NCBI RefSeq assembly: GCF_045679555.1
Contig: NC_092110.1
Span: 496,001 to 560,000, forward strand
DNA length: 64,000 bases
Source of the DNA: Salvelinus alpinus
Taxonomy: Eukaryota > Chordata > Actinopteri > Salmoniformes > Salmonidae
Reading direction: 5' to 3'
In this document: positions 10,984 through 64,000 of the stretch, piece after piece
How positions within the stretch are numbered: position 1 is the stretch's first letter
Layout of the letters: each line of letters opens with the position of its first letter
Notes under the pieces: model-generated
What the model was told of the DNA's origin: nothing
Databases searched by the model: none
The model's input: only the letters and a program-made list of their open reading frames with translations
Made by a program: the position numbers and the translations under genes

Positions 10984-11410
10984 ATTGAAATTCAGTCAAG
11001 GCAAGCGTCCCTACTCTCCTCCCTTATCCATAAGCACAATTCCCATCATGGATTTAACAATGGTGGAAGCTCCCCCTGGCAATAATAACACCAATCCATG
11101 CTTTTAAACCTGAGAATTTTCCTTCCTCTTCAGCATCTGAGTTAGGAAGAACGCCTGTATATTTGTAGTGACTGGGTGTATTGGTACACCATCTAAAGTG
11201 TAATTATACCATGCTCAAAGGGATATTCAGTGTCTACTTTTTAAAATGTTTTAACCATCTACCAATAGAAAATCATGGAAAAACATTTAAATTCAGTCAT
11301 GGGCAGCGTCCCTATTCTCCGCCCTTTTCCATAAGCACAATTCCCATTATGGATTTAACAATGGCAAAAGCTCCCCCCGGCAATGATAACACCAATCTAT
11401 TGCTTTTAAA
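10966..11410. repeat. Diverged direct repeat (about 140 bp) of Tc1-type sequence
   Basis: 10966-11109 and 11270-11410 match block by block (ATTCAGTCA, GCGTCCCTA, CCATAAGCACAATTCCCAT, ATGGATTTAACAATGG, AATAACACCAATC against AATGATAACACCAATC). The spacer (11120-11270) resembles 7950-8080 of element X. Confidence 0.65.
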
Positions 11411-11739
11411 CCTGTGACGGGAAGTGTGCAAGTGCACACTTTGGGTGAAGTGTGGAGAATCGTGACGCAGACAATGTGTCTAGATGATGAGGAAAATAAA
11501 TACGGTTCCTCAATGGACAGAGGCAGGAGCCATACTTTTATTGATCTGCCCATACCACAGAAATTAAATATGAATGTGTCTCAGATTATCCAGTTATCAT
11601 TGCAGTCAGACCCCATCCAGAGCTTAACATTGTAACACTGTATAAGGTATCTTATTATATACAGAATTCATTAAATCACAGACGATTCTGTGATGGGATT
11701 GTATGTCTTTGGTTTAGGCTCATTTGCAGTAATCAGTCA

Positions 11740-11835
11740 ACATGGGCACACACACAAGCAAGCACACACGTTGCACAGGTTACACACCCACAGACACCCA
11801 CACACATACTCACACACACACAAGCACACACACCC
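11740..11835. repeat. Imperfect CA-rich simple repeat
   Basis: Interrupted (CA)n with ACACAAGCA variants. Confidence 0.8.
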
Positions 11836-12018
11836 AGGCTTTATTGGAGACTATTGGATTTCATTGCAGTAATATTTAGACACAGCTGTCTGCAGCAGCC
11901 TATTTCCTGTTGTGCTTATGAAATTACTCCAGCGAGACACCTCTCAGCCAATAGAAAGTATACCAAGATCAGATCATCTGGGCCACATGGGTTTGGAAAG
12001 AGAGGACAGGTACTCACC

Positions 12019-12178
12019 AGTGGAGGCTGCTGAGGGGAGGATGGCTCATACTAATGTCTGGAACTGCGCCAATTGAATGGCATCAAACCATGGGGTTGAT
12101 GTATTTGATACCATTCCCCCTATTCCGCTCCAGCCATTATCACGAGCCAGTCCTCCCCAATTAAGGTGCTGTGGTCCT
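12019..12178. repeat. Palindromic short interspersed repeat, copy 1
   Basis: Begins AGTGGAGGCTGCTGAGGGG and has an internal inverted segment around a CCATGG core (GGCATCAAACCATGG... TTTGATACCATTCC). A related copy is at 32578-32722. It lies about 0.4 kb upstream of the wdhd1 non-coding exon. Confidence 0.65.
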
Positions 12179-12560
12179 GTGGTACTCACATATTGTTGTT
12201 TGATACACATTTTATTTCGTTGCCCAGTCTCTTGTGTATACAATACTTTTTTGTATCATTTTAACTCTTAACAATGATGTGAATAAACATACAACTCTTT
12301 GAAAATGAATGCAAGGAGCTTAGCCTATACTGGAAGTTAGATTGAGAGGTTGAATTCGTTTTGAGCAGAATGAAATTATGGATGATTTGATTGAAATTCA
12401 TTTATAATTTATATTTGAAAACATACAGAGCTGCATATCTACTGTATAGCTAGCTACCGCCTGCCTACTTGACAAAGTTAGGTAGATGGATTTTTGCTGG
12501 CGCTCATCTTTTTTGGGCACATGGGAGGAGCAAAGGAGGAGTCGAGGGAGTGGTGAGGCT

Positions 12561-12578
12561 TGACGTCGCTGGCGGGAA
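12561..12578 (+). promoter_or_regulatory. wdhd1: Candidate CRE-like plus E2F-like sites of wdhd1 promoter
   Basis: TGACGTCG (12561-12568, one base from the CRE palindrome) is followed directly by GGCGGGAA (12571-12578), a canonical E2F-type site. They lie about 75 bp upstream of the donor that ends the first exon. WDHD1 is an S-phase replication factor, so E2F control would be expected. The assignment rests on motif and position only. Confidence 0.5.
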
Positions 12579-12589
12579 TCCTGAAGCTC

Positions 12590-12650
12590 TTTTGGTTCCT
12601 TGTTTTCAACAGCGCGGGAGTTTCTGCCATCACATAAAGAGGATTCTACA
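12590..12650 (+). other. wdhd1: Probable non-coding exon 1 of wdhd1
   Basis: Ends at a strong donor (CTACA|GTAAGT, GT at 12651). The next supported exon (13285) starts 7 nt upstream of the initiator ATG, so a 5' UTR exon is required upstream. The 5' limit is a guess. Confidence 0.5.
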
Positions 12651-13291
12651 GTAAGTTTGGTTTTATGATTCCTGTTTCACAAATCTCCTGCAACATGATA
12701 TATTCAAAGAGAAGATTTCAAACGTTTTGAAGGATTACGTGATTTTGTAATGTGTTTTTAGCCAGTTAGCTATTTTGAACTGTTATTCTGCCCCATTTAG
12801 CTAACGCTAGCTAGTTACGTGGTTCAAACGTCTTCGTACATATGACACAATAGAATACATTTTCAAAGAAAGTGAATTGCACAAAAAAAGACTGGCTGCA
12901 AAAGTAGTTAACTAACTAGATAACTTGACTAAGTCATAGATAGTGAAATGCAATGTTCGTTATTAAATAAGATGAACGATACTGTAGCTGTGTTATTGAT
13001 CCTCAAGGGGAAATTAGGTAGGTAGCTAGTTAATAGAAGTGAGTCAAACGGGCACCAAGGCAGCCAATAACCTTAGCTACACGACAGTGGACAGTAGACA
13101 ACAATAAAATAAGCAGACAACAATAAAATAAACAGCGCATCAATACTGTTTAGTGAAGTGGCACTCGAGGAGAAGAATTCAGTATGTTAGCTAGTTCATG
13201 TGTATGTACAACATAAATGGGAACATGTCATGCCACTTCCACATTTGCATCACCTCTCATTCTCTGATAATCCTATCATTTCAGTAGAGCA

Positions 13292-55582
<42,291 letters not shown>

Positions 55583-55633
55583 ACATAAGATCACATCATA
55601 GACCGATTAAAAAAAAAAATTAAAAAAAATAAT

Positions 55634-55643
55634 AATAAATAAA
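55634..55643 (+). other. wdhd1: Overlapping AATAAA signals of wdhd1
   Basis: Two overlapping AATAAA hexamers about 50 nt after the stop codon in an A-rich stretch. A further AATAAA is at 56111-56116, so a longer 3' UTR is possible. Confidence 0.6.
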
Positions 55644-56110
55644 CTTGCTCCATATGTCTATTTAGTTAGGGTTATAGGTCACAACTAAATATTATATAAT
55701 GCTCATTTGTGGATTGGTGCTGATTGTGAGACCTTTTTAGATTTATTTTTGTATAACATTTCATCAGAAAATGGAGTCTGTCTCATAGGTTTCCAGACAG
55801 TTTCATTAGCACTGTTTGGTATGGTCGTGATGCAGACCTTGTCGATGAATAATTTCTTTTCCGATATGTAACTAGGGGTTAGAGGAATTTCATAGATGGC
55901 ATCAAAGCGAAATATCCTGAGCACTTGAAATAGCTGTGACAAATATAGAACATGAAGAGAGCAACTGATAAGGGCACACGTAAATGTTATTCTGTTCAGC
56001 ATCATGATTTAGGTTTGTCCTTTTCACCAATTTCCTCTTAGCTTGTATTGTTTTGAAAACAATATAGCATATTTACTTGTTTTTTTTTATTGTACTGTAT
56101 CCGACTATTG

Positions 56111-56116
56111 AATAAA
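56111..56116 (+). other. wdhd1: Distal AATAAA signal, possible alternative wdhd1 3' end
   Basis: AATAAA in CTATTGAATAAAAATAG, 530 nt beyond the stop codon. Confidence 0.45.
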
Positions 56117-56602
56117 AATAGATATTTTCCATCCATCCAGTCTTTAAATTATTATTATTATTTTTTAACTAACTTTTTATAGAAAAACATACATACAAAT
56201 TTGGTCTGCTGCTGTATCTGTTTCATTAAGGAAACCGACACCTGTTTAAAAATACCGTAACACATTTTTTTTTAACATGTTGAGACTGAATAGACCTATA
56301 ACAATCACTAGTTGTGATTGTGAATATAACGGTAACAATTTACTTGAAGGGGGAAAACATAAGGCATTTATAAAACAAGTCATAACAGAGCTTGGAGTGT
56401 TGCAGCGTCATTAATAACCTTCATAACACATTGAACATCATTGATAATGAGTTGAAGTTATTTATCCATTGTAGGCTACAACAGATGTGTTACTCTGTCT
56501 TTTGTTAGAATGCAATAACTAAATTGTGGTAGCCTGTGATTCACTGGGATTTCCAAACTTTTTATTTTTTATGAAAAACTTGAGGAAAAACACTGAAATA
56601 TA

Positions 56603-57116
56603 GAAGTGGTGTAAAGTACTTCAGTACTTTAAAGTATTTTTACTTAAGTTGTTTTTTGGGGTATCTGTACTTTACCATTTATATTTTTGACTACTTTAAC
56701 TTCACTACATTCCTGAAGAAAATAATGTACTTTTTACTACAAACATTTCCCCTGACAACCCAAAGTACTTGTTACATTTTGAATGCTTAGCAGGACAGGA
56801 AAAGTGTCCAATTCACACACTTATCAAGAGAACGTCCCTGGTCATCTACTGCCTCTGATACGGTGTACTCACTAAATACAAAAGTTTTGTTTTTAAATGA
56901 TGTTGGAGTGTGTCCCTGGCTATCCATGAATAAAAAAACAAGAAAATGGTGCTATCTGGTTTGCTTAGTAAGGAATTTGAAATCATTTATACTTTTACTT
57001 TTGATACTTAAGTATATTTAAAACCAAAGACTTTCAGACTTTTACTTCAGTAATTTTCTATTAAGGCCTCTTTACCTTTACTCAAGTATGACAATTGCTT
57101 ACTTTTTCCACCACTG
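56603..57116. repeat. MITE with AGTGGTG...CCACCACTG ends
   Basis: Left GTGGTGTAAAGTACTTCAG and right CTTACTTTTTCCACCACTG are inverted; the interior is rich in AGTACTT/AAGTA motifs. About 0.5 kb, common in teleosts, in the wdhd1-gch1 intergenic region. Confidence 0.7.
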
Positions 57117-57359
57117 AAAATATACACCTTTTCCAAAGATTGACATATGAATCAACTCAAGTAATCTTAAATCTACTTTTGACATGGTTTATTAAATGAA
57201 TACATGATGGCATATTATGTAGTAAATTCACTGAATAGTGTATATCCTCCAAGTGAACTACCTGTGGCATATTCAGATCCATACAGAATTTGAGTGTTCT
57301 GGATTGCCTGACGACTCAAACTGAATTCTTCCACTGCTTTTTCATTTGCTACATACTTC

Positions 57360-58055
57360 AGTCTGATTGGTGACAGATGTTCATGCGAATATTCTAAATT
57401 CTGCATAAAAACATGCGTTTTCCACCAGAGATGTTTTTACATCAAATTGACTTGTTGCGGATAAAAGGCTGTGCGGGATGATTTAGTGCACGTACAAATA
57501 CCTTTAGTGGTTAAATTACCATGTACTGAATAAAAAATACAAGTTAAACATCTCACGAAAATGTTTGTTATACAGGGAGTGTACACACTCTGGTATTGGC
57601 AGGTGCACTCCTGCCAACAGCTCACAGATACAGTGAGGATATAGCCTAAAGGAGATTATTATGGACAAAAGCGGTAGATTATTTTTATTTGTCAAATGAA
57701 AGCCAAGCATTGACGATCATGTCACCAGAATAAGACCCTCGATATTTATTGGAAAGGAGCATCAAGCTCATCACCTTGCACTTTCACCACCCTGTGAAGT
57801 TCATAATGCATTTAATCTGTAGCCTAATAAACTGCATGCTCTCTTGACAAGTCATAGTGGGAGGACCACACAAAACATGTCATCACATGACTCCAAGTTT
57901 ACTTTGTTATTATATACATATTTGCTCATAAAAGCGTTTCCACCGACATTTCTCGCATTTGGAAAGTTTACTGACAAATGTTCTATTAACATCAGGCCTT
58001 TCACTACATTTTTTTACCTGACATGTACTTTACTAGTATAAAAATGTTGGATGGA
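57360..58055. repeat. Non-autonomous DNA repeat upstream of gch1
   Basis: Runs from TGATTGGTGACAGATGTTCA to ATGTTGGATGGAAACC. It contains inverted related segments (GCATAAAAACATGCGTTTTC against CATAAAAGCGTTTCCACC). I recognise it as a recurrent salmonid repeat. Confidence 0.5.
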
Positions 58056-58152
58056 AACCTTGTTAGAGACTGCCATAATTGAAGTGGTTTATGGTGACCT
58101 CAAAATGAGAGGCATTGGCCAAAACAGTCATCAGTGAGTGGATCATCCCTAA

Positions 58153-58219
58153 CCAATCAGAGTACCAAAGCCAATGACGAATTTTCAAAACGCCCAAACC
58201 ATCGGTTTCTGGGACCAAT
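58153..58219 (+). promoter_or_regulatory. gch1: Two distal CCAAT boxes upstream of gch1
   Basis: AACCAATCAG (CCAAT at 58153-58157) and GACCAATCAG (58215-58219) have NF-Y-type flanks (CCAATCAG). They lie 230-300 bp upstream of the TATA box. Confidence 0.4.
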
Positions 58220-58392
58220 CAGACGGTCTAGAAGAGATTTTCATTCTCAAAACCAACAGGGAGGTACTCAGAGCCAGACTCATTCCAGAGAAGAAACTAA
58301 CATCCGTGGGCGTGGCATAGCATTTGGCCGGAGAAAGGAGTTTGGGTAGACAGGCAATGTTCTCCATTGGCTTACATACAACTGACAGAACG

Positions 58393-58449
58393 TGACGTTC
58401 ACAAAATGCTCGACCAATAGAAATGCACGAGGATTATATCGCTTATAAA
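58393..58449 (+). promoter_or_regulatory. gch1: gch1 core promoter: CRE-like, CCAAT, TATA
   Basis: In order: CRE-like TGACGTTC (58393-58400, within the near-palindrome GAACGTGACGTTC), CCAAT (58414-58418) and TATAAA (58444-58449). Mammalian GCH1 has a proximal CRE with an adjacent CCAAT box that mediates cAMP response; the same order is seen here. Predicted start about 58475. Confidence 0.65.
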
Positions 58450-58616
58450 GCCATGGGGTACCAACGTCTGAGAGTGCTTCATGTACTTTGATACATTCAG
58501 GTGACGGCAGTGTACTCAGCAGGTGGTGCGTTCAAAAACAAAGCTGCGTCCATTAAGCGAAAACACTGGAAAGCGCATCCTCCATTAGTGAAAAGACCTT
58601 ACGTCAATTCTGAACT

Positions 58617-58980
58617 ATGGAGCGCTCAAAACAGTGTCACGACAGTGAAGCTGACAGTAAACCGACTACGAACGAAAGTTCTATTAACGGACACTTGGTA
58701 AAAAAAGACAACCGGATCTTGGTAGGCCTATCTCAAGGGACGGGGACTGCCGGTGAGTCGAGTTCGCACACAGGGTCCTCAGTGGTAGAGGTCTGGAAGC
58801 ATGAGCGCACCCGAAGTATGGAAGACAATGAGATGAACTTGCCTAGTCTTGCAGCTGCCTACACCACTATTCTCCGGGGGCTCGGGGAGGACCCGCAAAG
58901 ACAGGGACTTCTAAAAACTCCGTGGAGAGCCGCGACAGCCATGCAGTTCTTCACCAAGGGCTACCAGGAGAAAATCAAAG
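58617..58980 (+). CDS. gch1: GTP cyclohydrolase 1, exon 1 (partial gene)
   Basis: First and rate-limiting enzyme of tetrahydrobiopterin synthesis, converting GTP to 7,8-dihydroneopterin triphosphate in the cytosol; in fish it also feeds pteridine pigment cells. Exon 1 encodes 121 residues plus one base: a variable N-terminal extension, then the conserved block [40 protein letters not shown] and [14 protein letters not shown]. The ATG is preceded two codons earlier by an in-frame TGA (58611-58613), fixing the start. Donor AAAG|GTGAGT at 58981. The Zn-binding and catalytic Cys/His residues lie in later exons, which I do not find up to 64000, so intron 1 exceeds 5 kb here. Confidence 0.95.
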
Positions 58981-59201
58981 GTGAGTCAGTCGGAATGCCC
59001 CTTTTCCCAAGTTGTCAACACTTTCCTATGTTGTAAAAAAAAAAGTGACATGGATAACCTTAAAACGAAACCTTTTAATTTACCTGAAATATAGACATTT
59101 AGATGTCATTTACTTAGGCTACTGAACTCCAATCAAGAAATCTGTTTTGAGAGGAGAAATATGTAATTTATTATGCTGTTATATATATATATATATATAT
59201 A

Positions 59202-59757
59202 CTGTACCAGTCAAAAGTTTGGACACACCTACTCATTCAAGGGTGTTTTTATTTTTTTACTATTTTATACATTGTAGAATAATAGTGAAGACATCAAAAC
59301 TATGAAATAACACATGGAATCATGTAGTAACCAAAAAAGTCTTAAACAAATCAAAATATATTTTATATTTGAGATTCTACAAAGTGGCCATCCTTTGCCT
59401 TGATGACAGCTTTGCACACTCTTGGCATTCTCTCAACCAGCTTCACCTGGAATGAATTTTCCAACAGTTTTGAAGGAGTTCCCACATATGCTGAGCACTT
59501 GTTGGCTGCTTTTCCTTCACTCTGCGGTCCAATTCATCCCAAACCATCTCAATTGGGTTGTGATTGGATTGTGGAGGCCAGGTAATCTGATGCGGCACTC
59601 AATTACTCATCTTCTTGATCAAGTAGCCCTTACACAGCCTGGAAGTGTGTTGGGTTGTTGTCCTGTTGAAAAACAAATGAGAGTCCCACTAAGCGCAAAC
59701 CAGATGGACAAAAACCCTTGAATGTGTAGGTGTGTCCAAACTTTTGACGGATACTGT
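59202..59757. mobile_element. Tc1-like family A, copy 4, internal deletion derivative
   Basis: Both ends are present (CTGTACCAGTCAAAAGTTTG and CCAAACTTTTGACGGATACTG). The interior jumps from CGCAAACCAGATGG to ACAAAAACCCTTGAATG near 59706, deleting the transposase. Flanked by TA. Located in gch1 intron 1. Confidence 0.8.
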
Positions 59758-60879
59758 ATATATACACACTTCTTACATCCTTAGCCTATGGTCAGGTATT
59801 TCAGAAGATGCTTAGTTACACATTCAATTAACTTGATTGCTTTTTGTAAAACAATGTTCAGTATAAGAGCTACAGATTCTTGTTTAGAGATGTGCAGTAC
59901 AACATTTGAAATCATTGGCACTGGAGACAGGCTTCACTCAAATGACCATAGTATGTGATTTAGAGCAGTTGAGTACAAAATAGTACATCAAGAAAGAAGG
60001 ATTTACAGTCAATGTTCAGCGTACATTCATAGACAAGTAACCCTACAATAAGTATGTTGTTTCTAATATTCTCAGTTGATGCACTTTTCACTCATCTGTC
60101 TGAAATCCCTCTTTCTACACAATACTGCTATTTCTGTCCATCCTTATGAAACGGTTCACGTGCATATCCAGGCTCAACAAGTCCCCTGGTCATCCTTACC
60201 AGACTTTATTGGTTCTGTTCTCCACGGTTGGGACTGTTTTAGTGGTGGAGCTGGGGAGCTGCCCCTCGCAGTATTATTAACCCCTGCCCTCCCCCCACCA
60301 AAAACCCATCTGGAGTTGGTTTCGCGGGGAGCACTTTGAGGTTCTGTGTAATATGTTTGAGGAGACACACGGAGAATGTGTTAGTGACACTCGTCCTCCC
60401 TAGCTGAAAAACATGCAAAATAGATAACTTGAGAAGGCTTGGACCCTGTCTGGTCTATATGGATTCAATTCTCTTCCCCCCCTGTTTGAGGTGTTGTGGG
60501 AGTGTTATGGAAACGTGAGGGGCCAAACCAAACAGTAAATCCAGCAAAAAGTGAAGAGTCACGATGAGTCACGAATGTGTGTTCAGGAGCACTGAAGCAA
60601 GTGGTATTCTCTCCCTTTTTGGATTGGCTCTTGTTCTGCACCACCACTTTGTTTAAATGTGTAATGTCATTGAATTGAAGATTTTGAAGAGCTGAATAAC
60701 TTCTGTGGCCAGTTTCACAAACCCAGATTAAGCCTGGATGAAAAACAAAGGGGAATCTCAAAGGAGAATCTTCATTCCAAGTGCTTTTTAGTCCAGGAAT
60801 AGGTTTAATCAGATTGCGGAAAACCGCAATAGGTGTCATATTCGCCTTGTCACAGTGAGCCAGTGGATATATGGATATA
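59758..60879. other. gch1: gch1 intron 1, nothing recognised
   Basis: No conserved exon, no clear repeat ends. A 124-codon minus ORF (60465-60839) has no recognisable domain. Confidence 0.45.
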
Positions 60880-61962
60880 CACTACAAAAGTATGTGGACA
60901 CCCCCTTCAAGTAAGTGGATTTGGCTATTTCACCCATACCTGTTGCTGACAGGTGTATGACATCGAGCACACAACCATGCGATCTCCATAAAGAAACATT
61001 GGCAGTAGAATGCCCTTACTGAAGAGCTGACTGCCACCTTTCCAACAAGTCAGGTTATCAAATTTCTTCCCTGCTAAATCTGCCATGGTCAACTGAAAGT
61101 GCTGTTATTGTGAAGTGTAAACTTCTAGGAGCAACAACGGCTCAGTCGCAAAGTGGTAGGCCACACAGGCTCACAGAACGGAACCTCAGAGTGCTGTAGC
61201 ATGTAGAAATCGTCAGTCCACGGTTGCAACACTCACCACCGAGTTCCAAACTGCCTCTGGAAGCAGCGTCAGCACAATAACTGTTTGTCGGGAGCTTCAT
61301 GAAATGGGTTGAGCAGTGGAGACGTGTTCTCTGGAGTGATGAATCACACTTCACCATTTGGCAGTCCGACGGACAAATCTGGGTTTGGCGGATGCCAGGA
61401 GAAGGCTACCTGCCCCAATGCGTAGTGCCAACTGTAACATTTGGTGGAGGAGGAATAATGGTCTGGGGCTGTTTTTCATGGTTCGGGCTAGGCCCCTTAG
61501 TTTCTGTGATGGGAAATATTAATGCCACAGCATACAATGACATTCTAGACAATTCTGTGCTTCCAACTTTGTGGCAGTTTGAGTAAGGCCCTTTCCTGTT
61601 TCAGCATTGCAATGCCCCCATGCACAAAGTGAGGTCCATACAGAAATGGTTTGTCGAGATCGGTGTGGAAGAACTTGACTGGCCTGCACACAGCCCTGAC
61701 CTCAACCCCATCGAACACCTTTGGGTTGAATTGGAACGCCGACGGCGAGCCAGACCCAATCACCCAACATCAGTGCCCGACCTCACTAATGTTCTTGTGG
61801 CTGAATGAAAGCAAGTCCTCGCACCAATGTTCCAACATCTAGTGGAAAGCCTTCCCAGAAGAGTGGAGGCTGTTATAGCAGCAAAGGGGGGACCAACTCC
61901 ATATTAATGCCCATGATTTTGGAATGACATGTTCGACGAGCAGGTGTCCACATACGTTTGTG
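60880..61962 (+). mobile_element. Full-length Tc1-like transposon, inactive transposase
   Basis: 1083 bp with ends CACTACAAAAGTATGTGGAC (60880) and GTCCACATACGTTTGTG (ending 61962), each flanked by TA. The plus-strand transposase contains [20 protein letters not shown] (first Asp) and [15 protein letters not shown], then FQHCNAP where the second catalytic Asp is replaced by Cys, and DWPAHSPDLNPIEHLWVELE. Two stop codons (near 61584 and 61806) break the frame. Confidence 0.85.
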
Positions 61963-63805
61963 TATTTGTGAGTGTGAGACTGTGTGGTTGCTTGCACATG
62001 CCATGTGTGTTTCGTGTGTGTGTGCATGTGTGTGTCTGTTTGTGTGAGCAAATAAGTAACTAGTTTTATGAGTGCCCAGGGCGTACAGGATGTCAGTGTG
62101 AATAATCCAGGGCTGAACTGGTAGGTCTTACTTTATAGGGTCTTCTAACTCCAACAGTGGACAGTCTCTCTCACCCACACACACACACACACTTCGTTTC
62201 TACACATTCTCACTTAGTCACAGAATTTCCACTAAAATCCCTCGATGCTGACCCAGACTTTGTCATTTCTGTGTGCTAATAAAAATAATGACTCGTGTTT
62301 GTTGCGCAAGACGGCGTGTGTTTAAAAAAAGGGTTCGTAGTGGAATGGAAGTCTAGCCCTATGAGGCTCATTGTCCTTATTATTTTAATATAGTGCATTA
62401 TAAAATTTAGTTCATAGGGCATTATGACTAGGCTGTATAATTCATAATCTAGTTGATTATTAATTGCTTATCTAGATGCTTATGAGCAGTTAATAGCACC
62501 TATGTCATGCATTATTATATTTATATTTAGCATATAATGCATTATGAAGATGGTTCATGTTACTTCTCGTTTATGCATTATGCTGTGTGCTTATTATGCA
62601 TTAGAAAGAAGGTATTCATAGGAAGAGAAACATGAATGGCATATGTATAATGCTATCAACACATGAGATTCCAAGAAAAACCTGAATGGCATATCCTTCA
62701 TAGCTGCATTTGAAGGCAGTAAGCAATATGCATATGTCACGTTTGAGCGAATCACTTTTGTCAAGTCCATCGTTGGTCACCGCCTTTCAAAGTGTTGCTT
62801 TATAGGTATAAAATTGTCAGACTTGCAGTTTTTGGATGAAGTCTCCTTCGAGTTGGTGCGGTTGCTTCTCACCAAGTGCACCATGCAGCCATCACCTGCA
62901 TTGTGGGATGCACTATGTGTCAACCAATCATTAAGGTGCTTCTTTCTCATTTAGGTGTTGATGCGAAGGGGCAGGGGGAGGACAGCACTGCTACAGGGGA
63001 TTGAGAGAAAGGTAGTGAGGGAGGAAGGGAGAGAGAAGAGAGAAAAAGGGAGAGGGGGATAGAGAAAGCAGGTTGGCCACCAGCGCTCTCAACCCCTCTG
63101 CTTGACATCCTAACAATTTGTAATGTAGCCATAGTGACTGTGTGGTTTTTGTCTGAGATGAGTTGATGCTGATTTGATTTCCTGTTCTTTTGCTGTGGCC
63201 CTGTCACGTGTGTGTGGTGGGGGTGTTTGTAGAGAACCAGACTGGTGAGGGGCAACTGCTCTCTGAACATCTGCTGCCCTCAGGTTGGTGAGATGAACTG
63301 GGGACGGTGCTCAATTCATCAGTAGAGCTTTACCGGGAAAAACAAATACCGGGCTGGGAGAGAGACATTTGGAGTACTGCTTGAGTGGAGAAACCCAAAC
63401 AGTAGCACTGTTCCTTTAAGCACGGTCAAATATTATCATCAATGGACAGATAACAATGTTCTTAGTGACCTCATTCTAACCTACTGAATGTCTCAGAGAG
63501 CAGTGAATCTATGAAAGGCCGTTACCTCCTACTCTTCAACTTCACTTGTCAATAAAGAAATCATAATATTCTAACAGTGATGTGAAATCAGCATTTGTTC
63601 ATTTAGTCTTTTAACCAGTCTAGTGAAACTGCACTTGATATTCTAATAATTCTTATCCTATACATCAGCCATACTCAACTGATGGACCGTGGTCCAGATC
63701 CGGACCCAGAGCAGGGTCAATACAGACTGCGGGTCCCAAAATAATAATAATAAAATAAAAAAATGTTTAAAAAAATATATATATATATTTGTTTTATTAG
63801 GAATT
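61963..63805. other. gch1: gch1 intron 1, AT-rich and purine-rich sequence
   Basis: Contains a TG-rich patch (61975-62045), a GCATTATGA-rich stretch (62390-62640) that looks repeat-derived, and a GA-rich tract (63000-63065). No gch1 exon 2 is seen. Confidence 0.45.
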
Positions 63806-63885
63806 CAGTCAAATCTCATTTAATTTGTCACATGCGCCGAATACAACGGGTGTAGACTTTACTATGAAATGCTTGCTTACGAGCC
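63806..63885 (-). mobile_element. LINE 3' tail fragment
   Basis: TTTGTCACATGCGCCGAATA followed by CAACGGGTGTAGAC is the complement of the 3' tail of the LINE at 53390-54245. Confidence 0.65.
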
Positions 63886-64000
63886 CTTCCCATGGATGCA
63901 AAGCAAGGTTTTTCATTTCCTGGCAGCCTATCTACTGAGGTTGGGTTGGAGTGGGAGTGGTAGGTAAAGTCTCCATGGTAACATGGTGAGTGAGCAGACG

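Noticed and set aside
58501-58701. Alternative gch1 upstream frame starting at 58501
   Set aside because: Different frame from the conserved GCH1 sequence; the true frame has an in-frame stop at 58611 just before ATG 58617.
63241-63290. gch1 exon 2
   Set aside because: A CCCTCAG acceptor-like site exists but the following sequence does not encode the expected conserved GCH1 block around the Zn-binding region.

Overview
This is a vertebrate nuclear locus from a salmonid fish (Salmo/Oncorhynchus/Salvelinus type). The evidence is an HpaI-family tRNA-derived SINE, many decayed Tc1-like elements with salmonid-type ends, and intron-exon genes encoding teleost orthologues of human 14q22 genes. Three genes lie in the same orientation: socs4 (single coding exon, 4116-5309), wdhd1/AND-1/Ctf4 (one non-coding exon plus 25 coding exons, 13292-55582) and the first exon of gch1 (58617-58980, continuing beyond the window). 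SOCS4-WDHD1-GCH1 are also neighbours in human, so this is conserved microsynteny.

Layout. 1-1250 is repeat-derived sequence followed by a TATA box and a probable non-coding socs4 exon (to 1395). The socs4 intron (1396-4090) holds an HpaI SINE inside another dispersed repeat, and a small palindromic element. 5310-12500 is the socs4 3' region and an intergenic stretch filled by a Tc1-like element that has taken four further insertions, and by a LINE 3' fragment. wdhd1 starts at about 12.6 kb behind a CRE-like/E2F-like pair. Its introns contain Tc1-like transposons, LINE fragments, a Penelope-like element and MITEs. gch1 has a compact promoter (CCAAT boxes, CRE-like site, TATA box), and its first intron contains two more Tc1-like elements.

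Function. socs4 encodes a cytokine/EGF-receptor signalling suppressor and E3 adaptor. wdhd1 encodes the trimeric replisome hub linking CMG helicase to DNA polymerase alpha. gch1 encodes the first enzyme of tetrahydrobiopterin synthesis. They share location, not a pathway. All 25 wdhd1 coding exons join in frame into a 1129-residue protein when the first donor of exon 17 is used.

Most notable observation: the exon 17/intron 17 boundary of wdhd1 is itself the unit of a 27-bp minisatellite. Fourteen copies of the 5' splice site lie in tandem, all in the same open frame, so each alternative donor would add a multiple of nine residues at residue 721, between the beta-propeller and helical parts of the SepB region. 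Other points of interest are long (TG)n tracts at the acceptors of exons 5 and 8, a hammerhead-like core in a Penelope-like remnant, a transposon fragment starting within about 10 bp of the exon 16 donor, and a three-layer transposon nest whose TTAA target can be read from other copies of the host element.
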